12,888 nucleotides of DNA from the NCBI GenBank assembly GCA_027623815.1, contig JAQBUV010000071.1:1-12888 (forward strand), written 5' to 3'. The stretch comes from Casp-Chloro-G3 sp002816715. GTDB lineage: Bacteria; Chloroflexota; Dehalococcoidia; Lucifugimonadales; UBA3495. Under the pieces are notes generated by a model. The model was not told where the DNA came from. It did not search any database and was given only the letters and a program-made list of their open reading frames with translations. Each line of letters starts with the position of its first letter. Position 1 is the first letter of the stretch. A program made the translations under genes and the position numbers. Positions 6,676 to 12,838 of this stretch are shown here, in pieces.

Positions 6676-7629
6676 CTAAATGCTCGCCTTCTGCGGCACA
6701 TCGAAATGGGGCATAACTTCCCTGCCGAACAATTCCAGAGCCTGAGTGGGAGCTTGGTCAGGGAAAATCAAGAGGAAATAGCTGATACCGGCTGCTACGT
6801 AAGACTGGATCTGCTCAATGCACGAGTCGGGCGTCCCAACCACGACGTTGGACATTGACTCCCGGTATTCGCTAACGCTGACACCCCATTCGGCGGCGCA
6901 CCGCGAAATAAGCTGCTCCAACTCCGCCTCACTTTCGGCGATGAGCACTCTGGTGTTGTGGCTAACTTCTATCTCAGATACATCCCGTCCAACCTGCTGG
7001 CAATGCTCTTCCAGAACCTTCAGCTTGGCCCGGTGTCCCTCTAGACTCATTTCCGAGCCGATGTTGCAGATGTCGGCGTGTTTAGCCACCGCCCTCAGCA
7101 CATGTCTCTCGCCATGACCACCAATCAGGACCGGCGGGTGCGGCGACTGCACCGGTTTGGGTTCGCAAGACGCTCCTTGCACCGTATAGTAACGTCCAGC
7201 AAAATCCACCTTGGATTCAGTCCAGAGCCGCTTGATTATCTCCATCGACTCTTCCAGCATGTTGACCCGCACCGCCGTCGATGGGAAGGGATAGCCAGCG
7301 GCCAAATGGTCGCCCCGACCGCCGCCCGCGCCAATGCCCAGTTCCACTCGTCCGCCGCTGATGACATCCAACGTCGCCGCCATATTAGCCAGCAAAGCCG
7401 GGGGCCGGTAGAGGTTGGCCAATACCATTGGTATCACCCGCAGGCGTTGGGTCTCAGCGACCAGCGCCGACAGCGTGGTCCAGCACTCCAGGGTAGGTAT
7501 ATTGATCAGATCGTAGAGGCTGGCCGAGTGGTAGCCCAAGCGGTCGGCATCCTGCCAGATGCGCCGCAACGTGTCATAGCTGTAGCCGCTCTGGTGCACT
7601 CGAACGCAGAATTTCACCTGGCGACTCAT
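6676..7629 (-). CDS. Luciferase-like (LLM class) flavin-dependent oxidoreductase, short form
   Basis: A 317-residue TIM-barrel protein of the bacterial luciferase-like superfamily, which uses reduced FMN or F420 to oxidise organic substrates. Diagnostic stretches are DTLRRIWQDADRLGYHSASL (19-38), the LANMAATLDVISGGRVELGIGAGG segment (80-103), and the PPVLIGGHG phosphate-binding loop after the EPKPVQSPHP segment. VVVGTPDSCIEQIQSYVAAG and FGREVMPHF close the barrel. Start at 7629: GGGA at 7637-7640 with a seven-base spacer; an ATG-initiated frame from 7689 would run through a hairpin. FMN versus F420 use cannot be settled by eye; the length and GGHGERH loop are common in F420-type members. It follows the longer paralogue on the same strand after 209 bases that hold a hairpin and a repeat. 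No flavin reductase gene is nearby. Confidence 0.93.
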   Translation of the reverse strand: MSRQVKFCVRVHQSGYSYDTLRRIWQDADRLGYHSASLYDLINIPTLECWTTLSALVAETQRLRVIPMVLANLYRPPALLANMAATLDVISGGRVELGIGAGGGRGDHLAAGYPFPSTAVRVNMLEESMEIIKRLWTESKVDFAGRYYTVQGASCEPKPVQSPHPPVLIGGHGERHVLRAVAKHADICNIGSEMSLEGHRAKLKVLEEHCQQVGRDVSEIEVSHNTRVLIAESEAELEQLISRCAAEWGVSVSEYRESMSNVVVGTPDSCIEQIQSYVAAGISYFLLIFPDQAPTQALELFGREVMPHFDVPQKASI

Positions 7630-7671
7630 AGCAAGTTCCCATCCATCACAAACATAACTAACCGCCCAATT

Positions 7672-7705
7672 AGAGAAGCCCCGGCTCAATATCCGGGGCT
7701 TCTCT
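7672..7705 (-). terminator. Perfect 13-bp hairpin between the two monooxygenase genes
   Basis: The arms at 7672-7684 and 7693-7705 (AGAGAAGCCCCGG and its complement) pair over 13 bp with an eight-base loop. It lies about 135 bases after the longer monooxygenase stop and 43 bases before the shorter one's start on the minus strand. Neither side has a U-tract, so it may be an attenuator, a transcript-processing or stabilising stem, or a factor-dependent terminator rather than a classic one. Confidence 0.5.
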
Positions 7706-7740
7706 GGACTTCGAAACCTGGAGCTAGACTAGACCCTGAA

Positions 7741-7788
7741 TGGGGGTTATACCCCTCACCTCAGTCCTCTCCCACAAAGGGGAGAGGA
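7741..7788 (+). repeat. Single CCCTC/GAGGG palindromic repeat (copy 1)
   Basis: A segment with the sequence ACCCCTCACCTCAG followed by a nine-bp stem, TCCTCTCCC (7765-7773) with GGGAGAGGA (7780-7788). It aligns with 9241-9287 over its whole length, with about six differences and one single-base gap, including the shared ATACCCCTCAC core. Only one arm of the doublet seen elsewhere is present. It lies in the spacer downstream of the longer monooxygenase gene. Confidence 0.75.
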
Positions 7789-7838
7789 AGCCAACAATCA
7801 AAAGGCGATTGGCACTGGACTAACGCCTGTGTCTCGTT

Positions 7839-9029
7839 CTAGTCGGCGGCCCCAACTTTGGCCTGGCTGAAAGCCGGGATAACCTGCTTGCCGAACAACT
7901 CAATCGACCCCATCACCTTCTGATGAGGAATGGTTTCGGTCTGCATGATCAGCATCACCTGGTCAACGCCAATTTCCTCATACATCTTGACCGCCTTGAT
8001 GCAGCTTTCCGGGTCGCCAGCGATGATCACGCCTCGGTCGGCTAAAGTGTTTGCATCCAATTGAGCGACAGCAGCCCTGGCCGCGCCAGGGCCAGAGTCC
8101 AGAGAAATGCCAGCTTGAGCCGCCTGCTCCTTGTGGGCTTCATCGGACTGCCTCAGCCAGCGGCCAAAGTCTGCCTGCAAGTGGTCGGGGACGCCGCCCC
8201 AAGCCTCCAGCAGTTCCTCATAGGCGTTGATCCGGCCCTCAATGTAGGGCTTGTCCGGCCCGAAGAAGGTCTTCATCGACTCAGCGGCTAGCTCGCGGGC
8301 TTCCTGATTGTCCGTACCACAGTAGGAATGCACGTTGTTGCCCCAGAAGTCGTTGACGAAGGCCCCCACCGGGTCGCAATTCTTGACCGCCTCCCGATAG
8401 GTCTTGACGTGTTCGGTCAAAATGCTGGTGGCGTAAGACGCCGAGGACAGCACGCCCAACCCCATCTCGCCCGCCAGCCGAAAGCTCTCGGGCTGGGTGC
8501 AGGCCAGATACATGCGGGGATGGGGTTGCTGGAAGGTCTTGGGCAGCACCCGCCGCGTCGGTACGTTCCAGTGCTCACCCTCCCAGGAAAACTCGTCCGA
8601 CTGCCAGATTTTAGGCAGCATCCTGATTGACTCGTTCCAACGCGAACGGGTATCCCGAGGGTCAATACCCAGGCCCAACTGCTCGTAGGCGTTGGAGCGT
8701 CCGGTGCCAAACTCAACCCGACCGTCGGTGAGTTGATCGATCATCGCCACCCGCTCAGCGACCTGGACTGGATGGTGGTAGGGCAGAACGCACACGCCGT
8801 AGCCAATCCTGATCTGCTTGGTGATGCGGCTTAAAGCGCCGAACATGGCGTCTTGGCAGGGCGAACCGGAAAACCCGGTGAGAAAGTGGTGCTCAACGAA
8901 CCACAAGTTGTCGAATCCCACCTGGTCGGCCAATTCACATTGCTCTAGAGTTTCCTTGTACAGACTGTTCCAGTCGATCTCAGTGCCGCTGTAGGGTCGT
9001 TGCATCTCGTATAGGAGTCCAAATTTCAT
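7839..9029 (-). CDS. Luciferase-like (LLM class) flavin-dependent monooxygenase, long form
   Basis: A 396-residue member of the luciferase-like superfamily, close in layout to LuxA-type and alkanal or alkane monooxygenase-like proteins. Diagnostic stretches are CELADQVGFDNLWFVEHHFL (31-50), the VLPYHHPVQVAERVAMIDQL segment (81-100), DGRVEFGTGRS (102-112) and, near the end, GDPESCIKAVKMYEEIGVDQ and FGKQVIPAF. It should use reduced flavin and O2 on an unknown organic substrate. The start is set at 9029 by a strong AAGGAGGAG at 9037-9045 with a seven-base spacer. The frame stays open to 9206, but those 59 extra codons translate the repeat element and should not be included. It heads a minus-strand run with the shorter paralogue and the ABC export pair. 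It diverges from the cupin gene, with both promoters expected in 9030-9478. Confidence 0.93.
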   Translation of the reverse strand: MKFGLLYEMQRPYSGTEIDWNSLYKETLEQCELADQVGFDNLWFVEHHFLTGFSGSPCQDAMFGALSRITKQIRIGYGVCVLPYHHPVQVAERVAMIDQLTDGRVEFGTGRSNAYEQLGLGIDPRDTRSRWNESIRMLPKIWQSDEFSWEGEHWNVPTRRVLPKTFQQPHPRMYLACTQPESFRLAGEMGLGVLSSASYATSILTEHVKTYREAVKNCDPVGAFVNDFWGNNVHSYCGTDNQEARELAAESMKTFFGPDKPYIEGRINAYEELLEAWGGVPDHLQADFGRWLRQSDEAHKEQAAQAGISLDSGPGAARAAVAQLDANTLADRGVIIAGDPESCIKAVKMYEEIGVDQVMLIMQTETIPHQKVMGSIELFGKQVIPAFSQAKVGAAD

Positions 9030-9036
9030 CTCGCAT

Positions 9037-9045
9037 CTCCTCCTT
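9037..9045 (-). promoter_or_regulatory. Near-perfect Shine-Dalgarno that fixes the long monooxygenase start
   Basis: AAGGAGGAG on the minus strand, seven bases before ATG 9029. It rules out the longer upstream frame through the repeat region as the natural N-terminus. Confidence 0.85.
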
Positions 9046-9138
9046 TTATGCCACGCTCCGGGATTGGGGAAAGTATACCCCATGACCTGCGCGGAATGCA
9101 CTTCTTGAGACAAAACACCAGGGGCTCTTAAGTCTGCG

Positions 9139-9348
9139 ACCCTCACCCCCAGCCCCTCTCCCCTTTGGAGCTTGGTACACAACAGTTTGTGTAAGCGGCC
9201 TGACAACAGCCCCTTCTCCCATCAAGGGAGAAGGCTGGGATGAGGGTGATACCCCTCACTTCGGTCCTCTCCCACAAGGAGAGAGGATGCCGCTCCCTAA
9301 AACTGTCGTACAATGAGCCAAGTGGGAGAAGGGTGTGGCCCTCACCCA
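9139..9348. repeat. Nested palindromic element built from four CCCTC-type units
   Basis: Four units can be made out: unit 2 (plus orientation, about 9140-9165, second arm eroded); unit 3 (minus, stem CCTTCTCCC 9212-9220 with 9226-9234); unit 4 (plus, imperfect stem from 9265 to 9287); and unit 7 (minus, about 9323-9347). Units 3 and 4 form a head-to-head doublet around GGGTGATACCCCTC. The linkers are also related in inverted order: CTTGG...ACAACAGTTT...GCGGC (left, from about 9170) reappears on the other strand from about 9322 back to 9288. The whole is therefore a quasi-palindrome of about 210 bp. No coding capacity or transposase is seen. It resembles a REP doublet (REPIN) or a MITE-like non-autonomous element; family not identified. 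Confidence 0.7.
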
Positions 9349-9436
9349 AGGAGACTCCTCTTGACCTGCCGCTCTCGGATCGGGAGAATAGTCAGAATAG
9401 AAGACAATCTGAGCAGATTTGCCAGCTCACGAAACC

Positions 9437-9462
9437 AAGTGCATGAAATAAGTGCATGAAAT
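9437..9462 (+). repeat. 13-base perfect tandem duplication
   Basis: AAGTGCATGAAAT occurs twice back to back (9437-9449 and 9450-9462), just before the cupin ribosome site. It looks like a recent slippage duplication. It creates upstream GTG and ATG codons in the leader; one GTG (9452) is in frame with the cupin gene, but the better start is ATG 9479. Confidence 0.85.
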
Positions 9463-9478
9463 AATAGAAGGAGTCCTG

Positions 9479-9847
9479 ATGGCTACGATTTTTAGGGTTT
9501 ATACCGGCACCGACGACAAATCCCATATCGAGAAAGTCGAACTTCCGCTTACGCCCTTCGTCGATACCGAGGGTTCCTACGGAGAAGGGACTCCATTAGA
9601 AGAAGTCGGCGGAATCACCTTCCGGGTGGCCCAGCCCGGCTATGTTTTGGAGTGGCACTGCGCTCCCCGGCGTCAGTACACCATCACCCTGGCCGGCAAT
9701 GCCGAGATAGAAGTCGGCGATGGCACCGTCCAGCCGGTGGGGCCAGGCGATGTGCTGCTGGCGGAAGACCTGACCGGACAAGGGCACATTACCCGGGTGG
9801 TGGGCGACCAGCCCAGGTTTTTTGCGGTGGTTCCTTTAGATGACTAG
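9479..9847 (+). CDS. Small single-domain cupin
   Basis: A 122-residue beta-barrel protein of the cupin superfamily. Motif 1 is around GYVLEWHCAPRRQYTITLAG (54-73), where H60 and Q66 sit at the first His and Glu ligand positions and the second His is replaced by A62. Motif 2 is PGDVLLAEDLTGQGH (89-103) with H103. The WH-x-APRRQY and PGDVLLAED-TG-GH signature belongs to a cupin subgroup I recognise from many bacteria, whose function is generally unassigned. A divalent metal may be bound by His/Gln/His. The start at 9479 has AAGGAG at 9468-9473 with a five-base spacer. It diverges from the flavin monooxygenases and precedes the MFS carrier by 224 bases, so a linked catabolic role is possible but unproven. 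Confidence 0.87.
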   Translation: MATIFRVYTGTDDKSHIEKVELPLTPFVDTEGSYGEGTPLEEVGGITFRVAQPGYVLEWHCAPRRQYTITLAGNAEIEVGDGTVQPVGPGDVLLAEDLTGQGHITRVVGDQPRFFAVVPLDD

Positions 9848-9965
9848 CTCTCCGTCCAGAGATTCCCGTACAGGGGATTAAATGGACAATGTTTCTCCTA
9901 GCAACAAATCACATGAGTCATCCCGAAGTTTGGTGATTAGGAGCGCACCTTGCATCGGTAGGCTG

Positions 9966-10046
9966 TCCTCCCTCCCCCGGTGGGAGGGAGTTAGAGGGAG
10001 GGGGACTCACCCTCACCCCAACCCTCTCCCATCGAGGGAGAGGGAG
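9966..10046. repeat. Head-to-head palindromic repeat doublet before the MFS gene
   Basis: Two hairpin units face away from each other. The left unit (minus orientation) has a nine-bp stem, CTCCCTCCC 9968-9976 with 9982-9990. The right unit (plus) has a nine-bp stem, CCCTCTCCC 10022-10030 with GGGAGAGGG 10036-10044 and loop ATCGA. Between them are TTAGAGGGAGGGGG and CCCTCACCCC, the outer tails of the units in inverted order. The right unit is the same kind as those at 7754 and 9251. Forward translations of such units give the SPHPNPLPSRERE-like peptide seen in many spurious bacterial ORFs. The doublet ends 25 bases before the MFS start codon, so it may shape that gene's leader. Confidence 0.75.
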
Positions 10047-10071
10047 TTACCGCCTGCGACCGGTTAGGGAC

Positions 10072-11349
10072 ATGCACGGTCTACCATCCGGCTGGAAAAT
10101 TCGGGATGACTCATGTTTTTATGGCTGGTGGGTGGTTCTGGCTGCTTCGGTACAGGGTTTTTTTGGCGTCGGTATCGTAATCAGCGGGTTCCTGGTGTTC
10201 TTCCTGCCCATCCGCAACGAATTAGACCTCAGCTCGGCTGCCATGTCCCTGGTCATCGGCCTGGCCTGGGCCATCAGCGGCGTAGTCGCCCCGGCCGCTG
10301 GTTGGCTGGCCGACCGATTCGGCACGCGGCGTCTGGTACTCATTGGTGGACTTCTCACCGGCGTCGGGTTGGTATTCCTGTCTTTCTCCACCAGTTACTG
10401 GCACTTGCTGTTGTTTTATTCTGGCATAGTATCCATTGGACGAGTCATGGGGACAACCCCCACCCTGATGATCTCGGTAAACCAGTGGTTTGTCCGGCGC
10501 AAAGCCCTGGCCATTTCTATCCTGAGTACCTGCTTTGTATCTGGCGGGGCCGCGCTGGTGCCTCTGCTGGCTTTTGGCAACGCTCAACTCGGTTGGCGAA
10601 CTACCCTACTGTTCGCGGGCATCTTTATCAGCGTTCTGGCACTACCGGTCGCCTTGGTGCTGCGCAATCGGCCCGAAGACCTGGGTCTGCAACCCGACGG
10701 AGACACGCCCAGACTCGCCGACAGCGCCCGACGCTCGGCAGGCACGGACGCCGCTGAACAAGATTTTAGTGTCCGGCAAGCCCTCTCCACCTCTGCTTTT
10801 TGGCTGGTGCTTGCCGGGCTAGTTTTGCGTGTATCCGTAGCCGACGCAGTAATCATTCATCAGATACCCCTGCTGGTGTGGAAGGGTGTTGACGAACAGT
10901 CGGCTGCCCTCTTCCTCTCGTTAATGTTCTTCCTAGCGATACCCCTTCGCTTCAGTTTGGGGCTGGCTGGCGGGTACTTTTCGGCGCGCTGGCTGTTATT
11001 TATTGGAATGGGAATTGGAGCATTGGGAACGGCCTTTGTCTCATTATTCAGTGGAACAACTGCGGCCTTCATATTCGTGACGGGGCTGGCAGTGGTCGAG
11101 GGCATCGCCACCACCAACTGGCTGGTGGTTGGTCAGTATTTTGGACGAAAACGCTTTGGCAGCCTGGTCGGAATTATGACCGTTTTTCACAGCATGGGAG
11201 CGTTAATCTCCCCGGTAATCAGCGGATGGGTGTTCGACAGCACCGAAAGCTACAGTGGAGTGCTACTAGCGGCGGCCCCCCTCTTCTTACTGGGTGGAGT
11301 AGCTTTTCTGCTGGCCCGCAGACCTGGTTCTGGTAGACCGTCAAACTGA
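10072..11349 (+). CDS. MFS transporter, oxalate/formate or monocarboxylate (OFA/MCT) type
   Basis: A 425-residue integral membrane carrier with twelve predicted spans in two halves, split by a polar loop (about 200-235, rich in Asp, Arg and Ala). The family motif between spans 2 and 3 is GWLADRFGTRRL (77-88). The FYGWWVV opening of span 1, the short N-terminus, WFVRRKALAISI in the 4-5 loop and YFGRKRFGSLVG in the 10-11 loop are typical of OFA/MCT-like members. These move carboxylates or related organic anions by antiport or proton symport. The start codon has AGGGA only one base upstream, a poor ribosome site; the frame is open upstream without another ATG, and the next in-frame start codons lie inside span 1. 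It follows the cupin after the repeat doublet and is probably a separate or read-through unit. Confidence 0.93.
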   Translation: MHGLPSGWKIRDDSCFYGWWVVLAASVQGFFGVGIVISGFLVFFLPIRNELDLSSAAMSLVIGLAWAISGVVAPAAGWLADRFGTRRLVLIGGLLTGVGLVFLSFSTSYWHLLLFYSGIVSIGRVMGTTPTLMISVNQWFVRRKALAISILSTCFVSGGAALVPLLAFGNAQLGWRTTLLFAGIFISVLALPVALVLRNRPEDLGLQPDGDTPRLADSARRSAGTDAAEQDFSVRQALSTSAFWLVLAGLVLRVSVADAVIIHQIPLLVWKGVDEQSAALFLSLMFFLAIPLRFSLGLAGGYFSARWLLFIGMGIGALGTAFVSLFSGTTAAFIFVTGLAVVEGIATTNWLVVGQYFGRKRFGSLVGIMTVFHSMGALISPVISGWVFDSTESYSGVLLAAAPLFLLGGVAFLLARRPGSGRPSN

Positions 11350-11350
11350 C

Positions 11351-11379
11351 CTTTACCCCCGGATTTACCCCCGGTAAAG
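11351..11379 (+). repeat. Direct repeat and stem after the MFS gene
   Basis: TTTACCCCCGG occurs at 11352-11362 and again at 11364-11374. The flanks CTTTACC (11351-11357) and GGTAAAG (11373-11379) can pair over seven bases. It starts directly after the MFS stop. It could act as a terminator stem, but no U-tract follows. Confidence 0.5.
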
Positions 11380-11556
11380 AGACCGGGCCACTACGATTTG
11401 TGTGTAAATCGACTGGATTCCTGGTGAATAATAAATAACCTAATACGTAATAATATAGTGTGTTACACTCAAAAATAGGCCCCTGAACAAGAATAAAATA
11501 TAATGCTGATCCAAATCTACAATAGATTCGTAATGGATAGCAATCTCACGGGACCT

Positions 11557-11560
11557 GGAG
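11557..11560 (+). promoter_or_regulatory. Ribosome binding site that supports a TTG start
   Basis: GGAG six bases before TTG 11567. No ATG with an equally placed site occurs near the start of the conserved region, so TTG is the likely initiation codon of the AAA+ gene. Confidence 0.65.
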
Positions 11561-11566
11561 ATAGCT

Positions 11567-12838
11567 TTGGCATTAGGCAGCAATTACTCCCCGGCGATTC
11601 TGTCAGCCCAGGCCAAGGCTTCCAAAATCTTCACACCCGCCTCTCCCATTGACGCTGTCTCCCTGTTTCGCGGTAGGTCGGCCCAGATTCAAATGCTGAT
11701 CGAGACCGTGAGCCAAATCGGACAGCACGCCATCGTGTATGGAGAGCGGGGTGTGGGCAAGACATCACTGGTCAGCGTTTTGCGGGAAATAGTCGGCGAA
11801 TCGGTGCTGAGCACTTTCCATTTTGCCCACGTCAACTGCGATATAGAGGATACATTCACCTCTCTTTGGCGGAAGATTTTTCTCGAGCTTCAGGTAGACG
11901 ACCGCGGACGCGTAAGCGCCATACGCCAGCCGCATCTGGAGACACGCACCTTATTGGCCGACCGGCTGGGTGATACTATTTCCCCAGACGATATTCGGCG
12001 TCTCTGCCGGTTGGTGGACGGCCACCTGGTGGTCATCATCGACGAGTTCGACCAACTCAGCGGCAATTTGGATACGATACGTCTGATCGCTAACACCATC
12101 AAGACTCTTTCCGATCGCCGATCAGAGGTTACGTTAATACTGGTGGGGATCGCTGACACAGTTTCCCAGTTAGTTACCGAGTACGAATCGGTGGAGCGTA
12201 ACTTGGTGCAGATTCATATGCCCAGAATGAGCGGCGATGAAGTTGAGCTAATCATTCGAGAAGGCCTCACCGCGCTGGGATTTGCTATTGACGACGAAAA
12301 TCTGTCCTACGTTTGCTCAATTGCCCAGGGGCTACCCGCGTCGGCCCACCGCATTGGATTGCAAATAGCCCACCACATGATCAAGTCTCAAAGTTTCCGA
12401 GTTAGCCGGGCTGACATTGACGCTTCGTTGGGTTCGGTAATCGACCGTATGCCCCAGTCGCATCTTATAGATTGGAGAAAAGCCACCCAAAGTTCCAAGA
12501 ACGATACCCTGTTTGAGGACGTGTTGATCTCGGCGGCTCTGGCCCGCCGAGACGAGCAGGGCTGGTTTCAATTCAGCGACATTCTCGAACCCCTTAAAGT
12601 TGTCACCGATGGTCTGCCGCACCGTCCATTAACCTATTCCCAGCACCTACACCGAATGGCAACTCAACGGGGCATGGTGCTTGAGCGTGTTAAATTCGAC
12701 GAGCATTGGCAATTTCGCTTCCGCAGTCCTTCATTCCAGTCTTACGTGCTCATGCGAAGCTTATCATCGGGCCGATTAATGCGGAGTGCCTTGTCCCAGT
12801 TTAGAGATAATATTCCGGCAGAATCTGGGCTTGTTTAG
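11567..12838 (+). CDS. AAA+ ATPase with Orc1/Cdc6-like layout
   Basis: A 423-residue soluble P-loop ATPase. The sequence LFRGRSAQIQMLIETV (33-48) is the pre-P-loop box of AAA ATPases. Walker A is GERGVGKT (59-66), Walker B is LVVIIDE (154-160), followed by FDQL, and the sensor-1-like strand is VTLILVGIADT (188-198). VERNLVQIHMPRMSGDEVELII fits the arginine-finger and sensor-2 side, and GLPASAHRIGLQIAHHMI the lid helices. The last 120 or so residues contain FQFSDILEPL and a Tyr/His/Arg-rich stretch that ends EHWQFRFRSPSFQSYVLMRSL, compatible with a winged-helix domain as in Orc1/Cdc6-like and STAND-like proteins. The start is TTG with a good ribosome site. I do not recognise a named gene. Roles seen in related families include DNA remodelling, defence and signalling; none can be chosen here because no partner gene is in view. 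Residues needed for ATP hydrolysis are intact. Confidence 0.85.
   Translation: MALGSNYSPAILSAQAKASKIFTPASPIDAVSLFRGRSAQIQMLIETVSQIGQHAIVYGERGVGKTSLVSVLREIVGESVLSTFHFAHVNCDIEDTFTSLWRKIFLELQVDDRGRVSAIRQPHLETRTLLADRLGDTISPDDIRRLCRLVDGHLVVIIDEFDQLSGNLDTIRLIANTIKTLSDRRSEVTLILVGIADTVSQLVTEYESVERNLVQIHMPRMSGDEVELIIREGLTALGFAIDDENLSYVCSIAQGLPASAHRIGLQIAHHMIKSQSFRVSRADIDASLGSVIDRMPQSHLIDWRKATQSSKNDTLFEDVLISAALARRDEQGWFQFSDILEPLKVVTDGLPHRPLTYSQHLHRMATQRGMVLERVKFDEHWQFRFRSPSFQSYVLMRSLSSGRLMRSALSQFRDNIPAESGLV

Larger units (their letters stand above)
9030..9478. other. Gene-free divergent region with nested repeats
   Basis: This 449-base stretch separates the divergent long monooxygenase and cupin genes. 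It holds a ribosome site (9037-9045), a composite palindromic repeat (about 9139-9348), a 13-base tandem duplication (9437-9462) and the cupin ribosome site (9468-9473). The open frames in it are translations of the repeat. Promoters for both genes must lie here, but I cannot pick convincing -35/-10 pairs. Confidence 0.7.
11350..11566 (+). promoter_or_regulatory. AT-rich leader of the AAA+ gene
   Basis: This 217-base spacer is clearly more AT-rich than its neighbours from about 11400 to 11535. It contains an 11-base direct repeat and stem at 11351-11379, a dyad at 11457-11469 (AGTGT-GTT-ACACT), an exact TATAAT at 11499-11504 and a dyad at 11514-11528 (AATCTA-CAA-TAGATT). No good -35 lies 16-18 bases before the TATAAT, so activation by a protein bound at the upstream dyad is possible. 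The second dyad would fall just after the start point, as an operator or small leader hairpin. Confidence 0.45.

Noticed and set aside
7078..7842. Plus-strand open frame (254 codons) opposite the short monooxygenase
   Set aside because: Antisense to a conserved TIM-barrel gene, and its end runs through the hairpin and repeat copy, giving repeat-type peptide.
9861..9879. Terminator hairpin after the cupin gene
   Set aside because: The stem is only about seven pairs with two G-T pairs and has no U-tract.
9139..10046. CRISPR array
   Set aside because: The repeats are palindromic units of variable spacing and orientation, not regular direct repeats with unique spacers, and no cas gene is present.
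9882..10067. Short plus-strand frame between cupin and MFS genes
   Set aside because: Its C-terminal half is the translation of the palindromic repeat (PHPNPLPSRERE type), a known source of spurious proteins.
10113..10757. Second plus-strand frame inside the MFS gene (214 codons)
   Set aside because: Out-of-frame reading of the transporter; rich in Arg, Gly and Trp with no domain.
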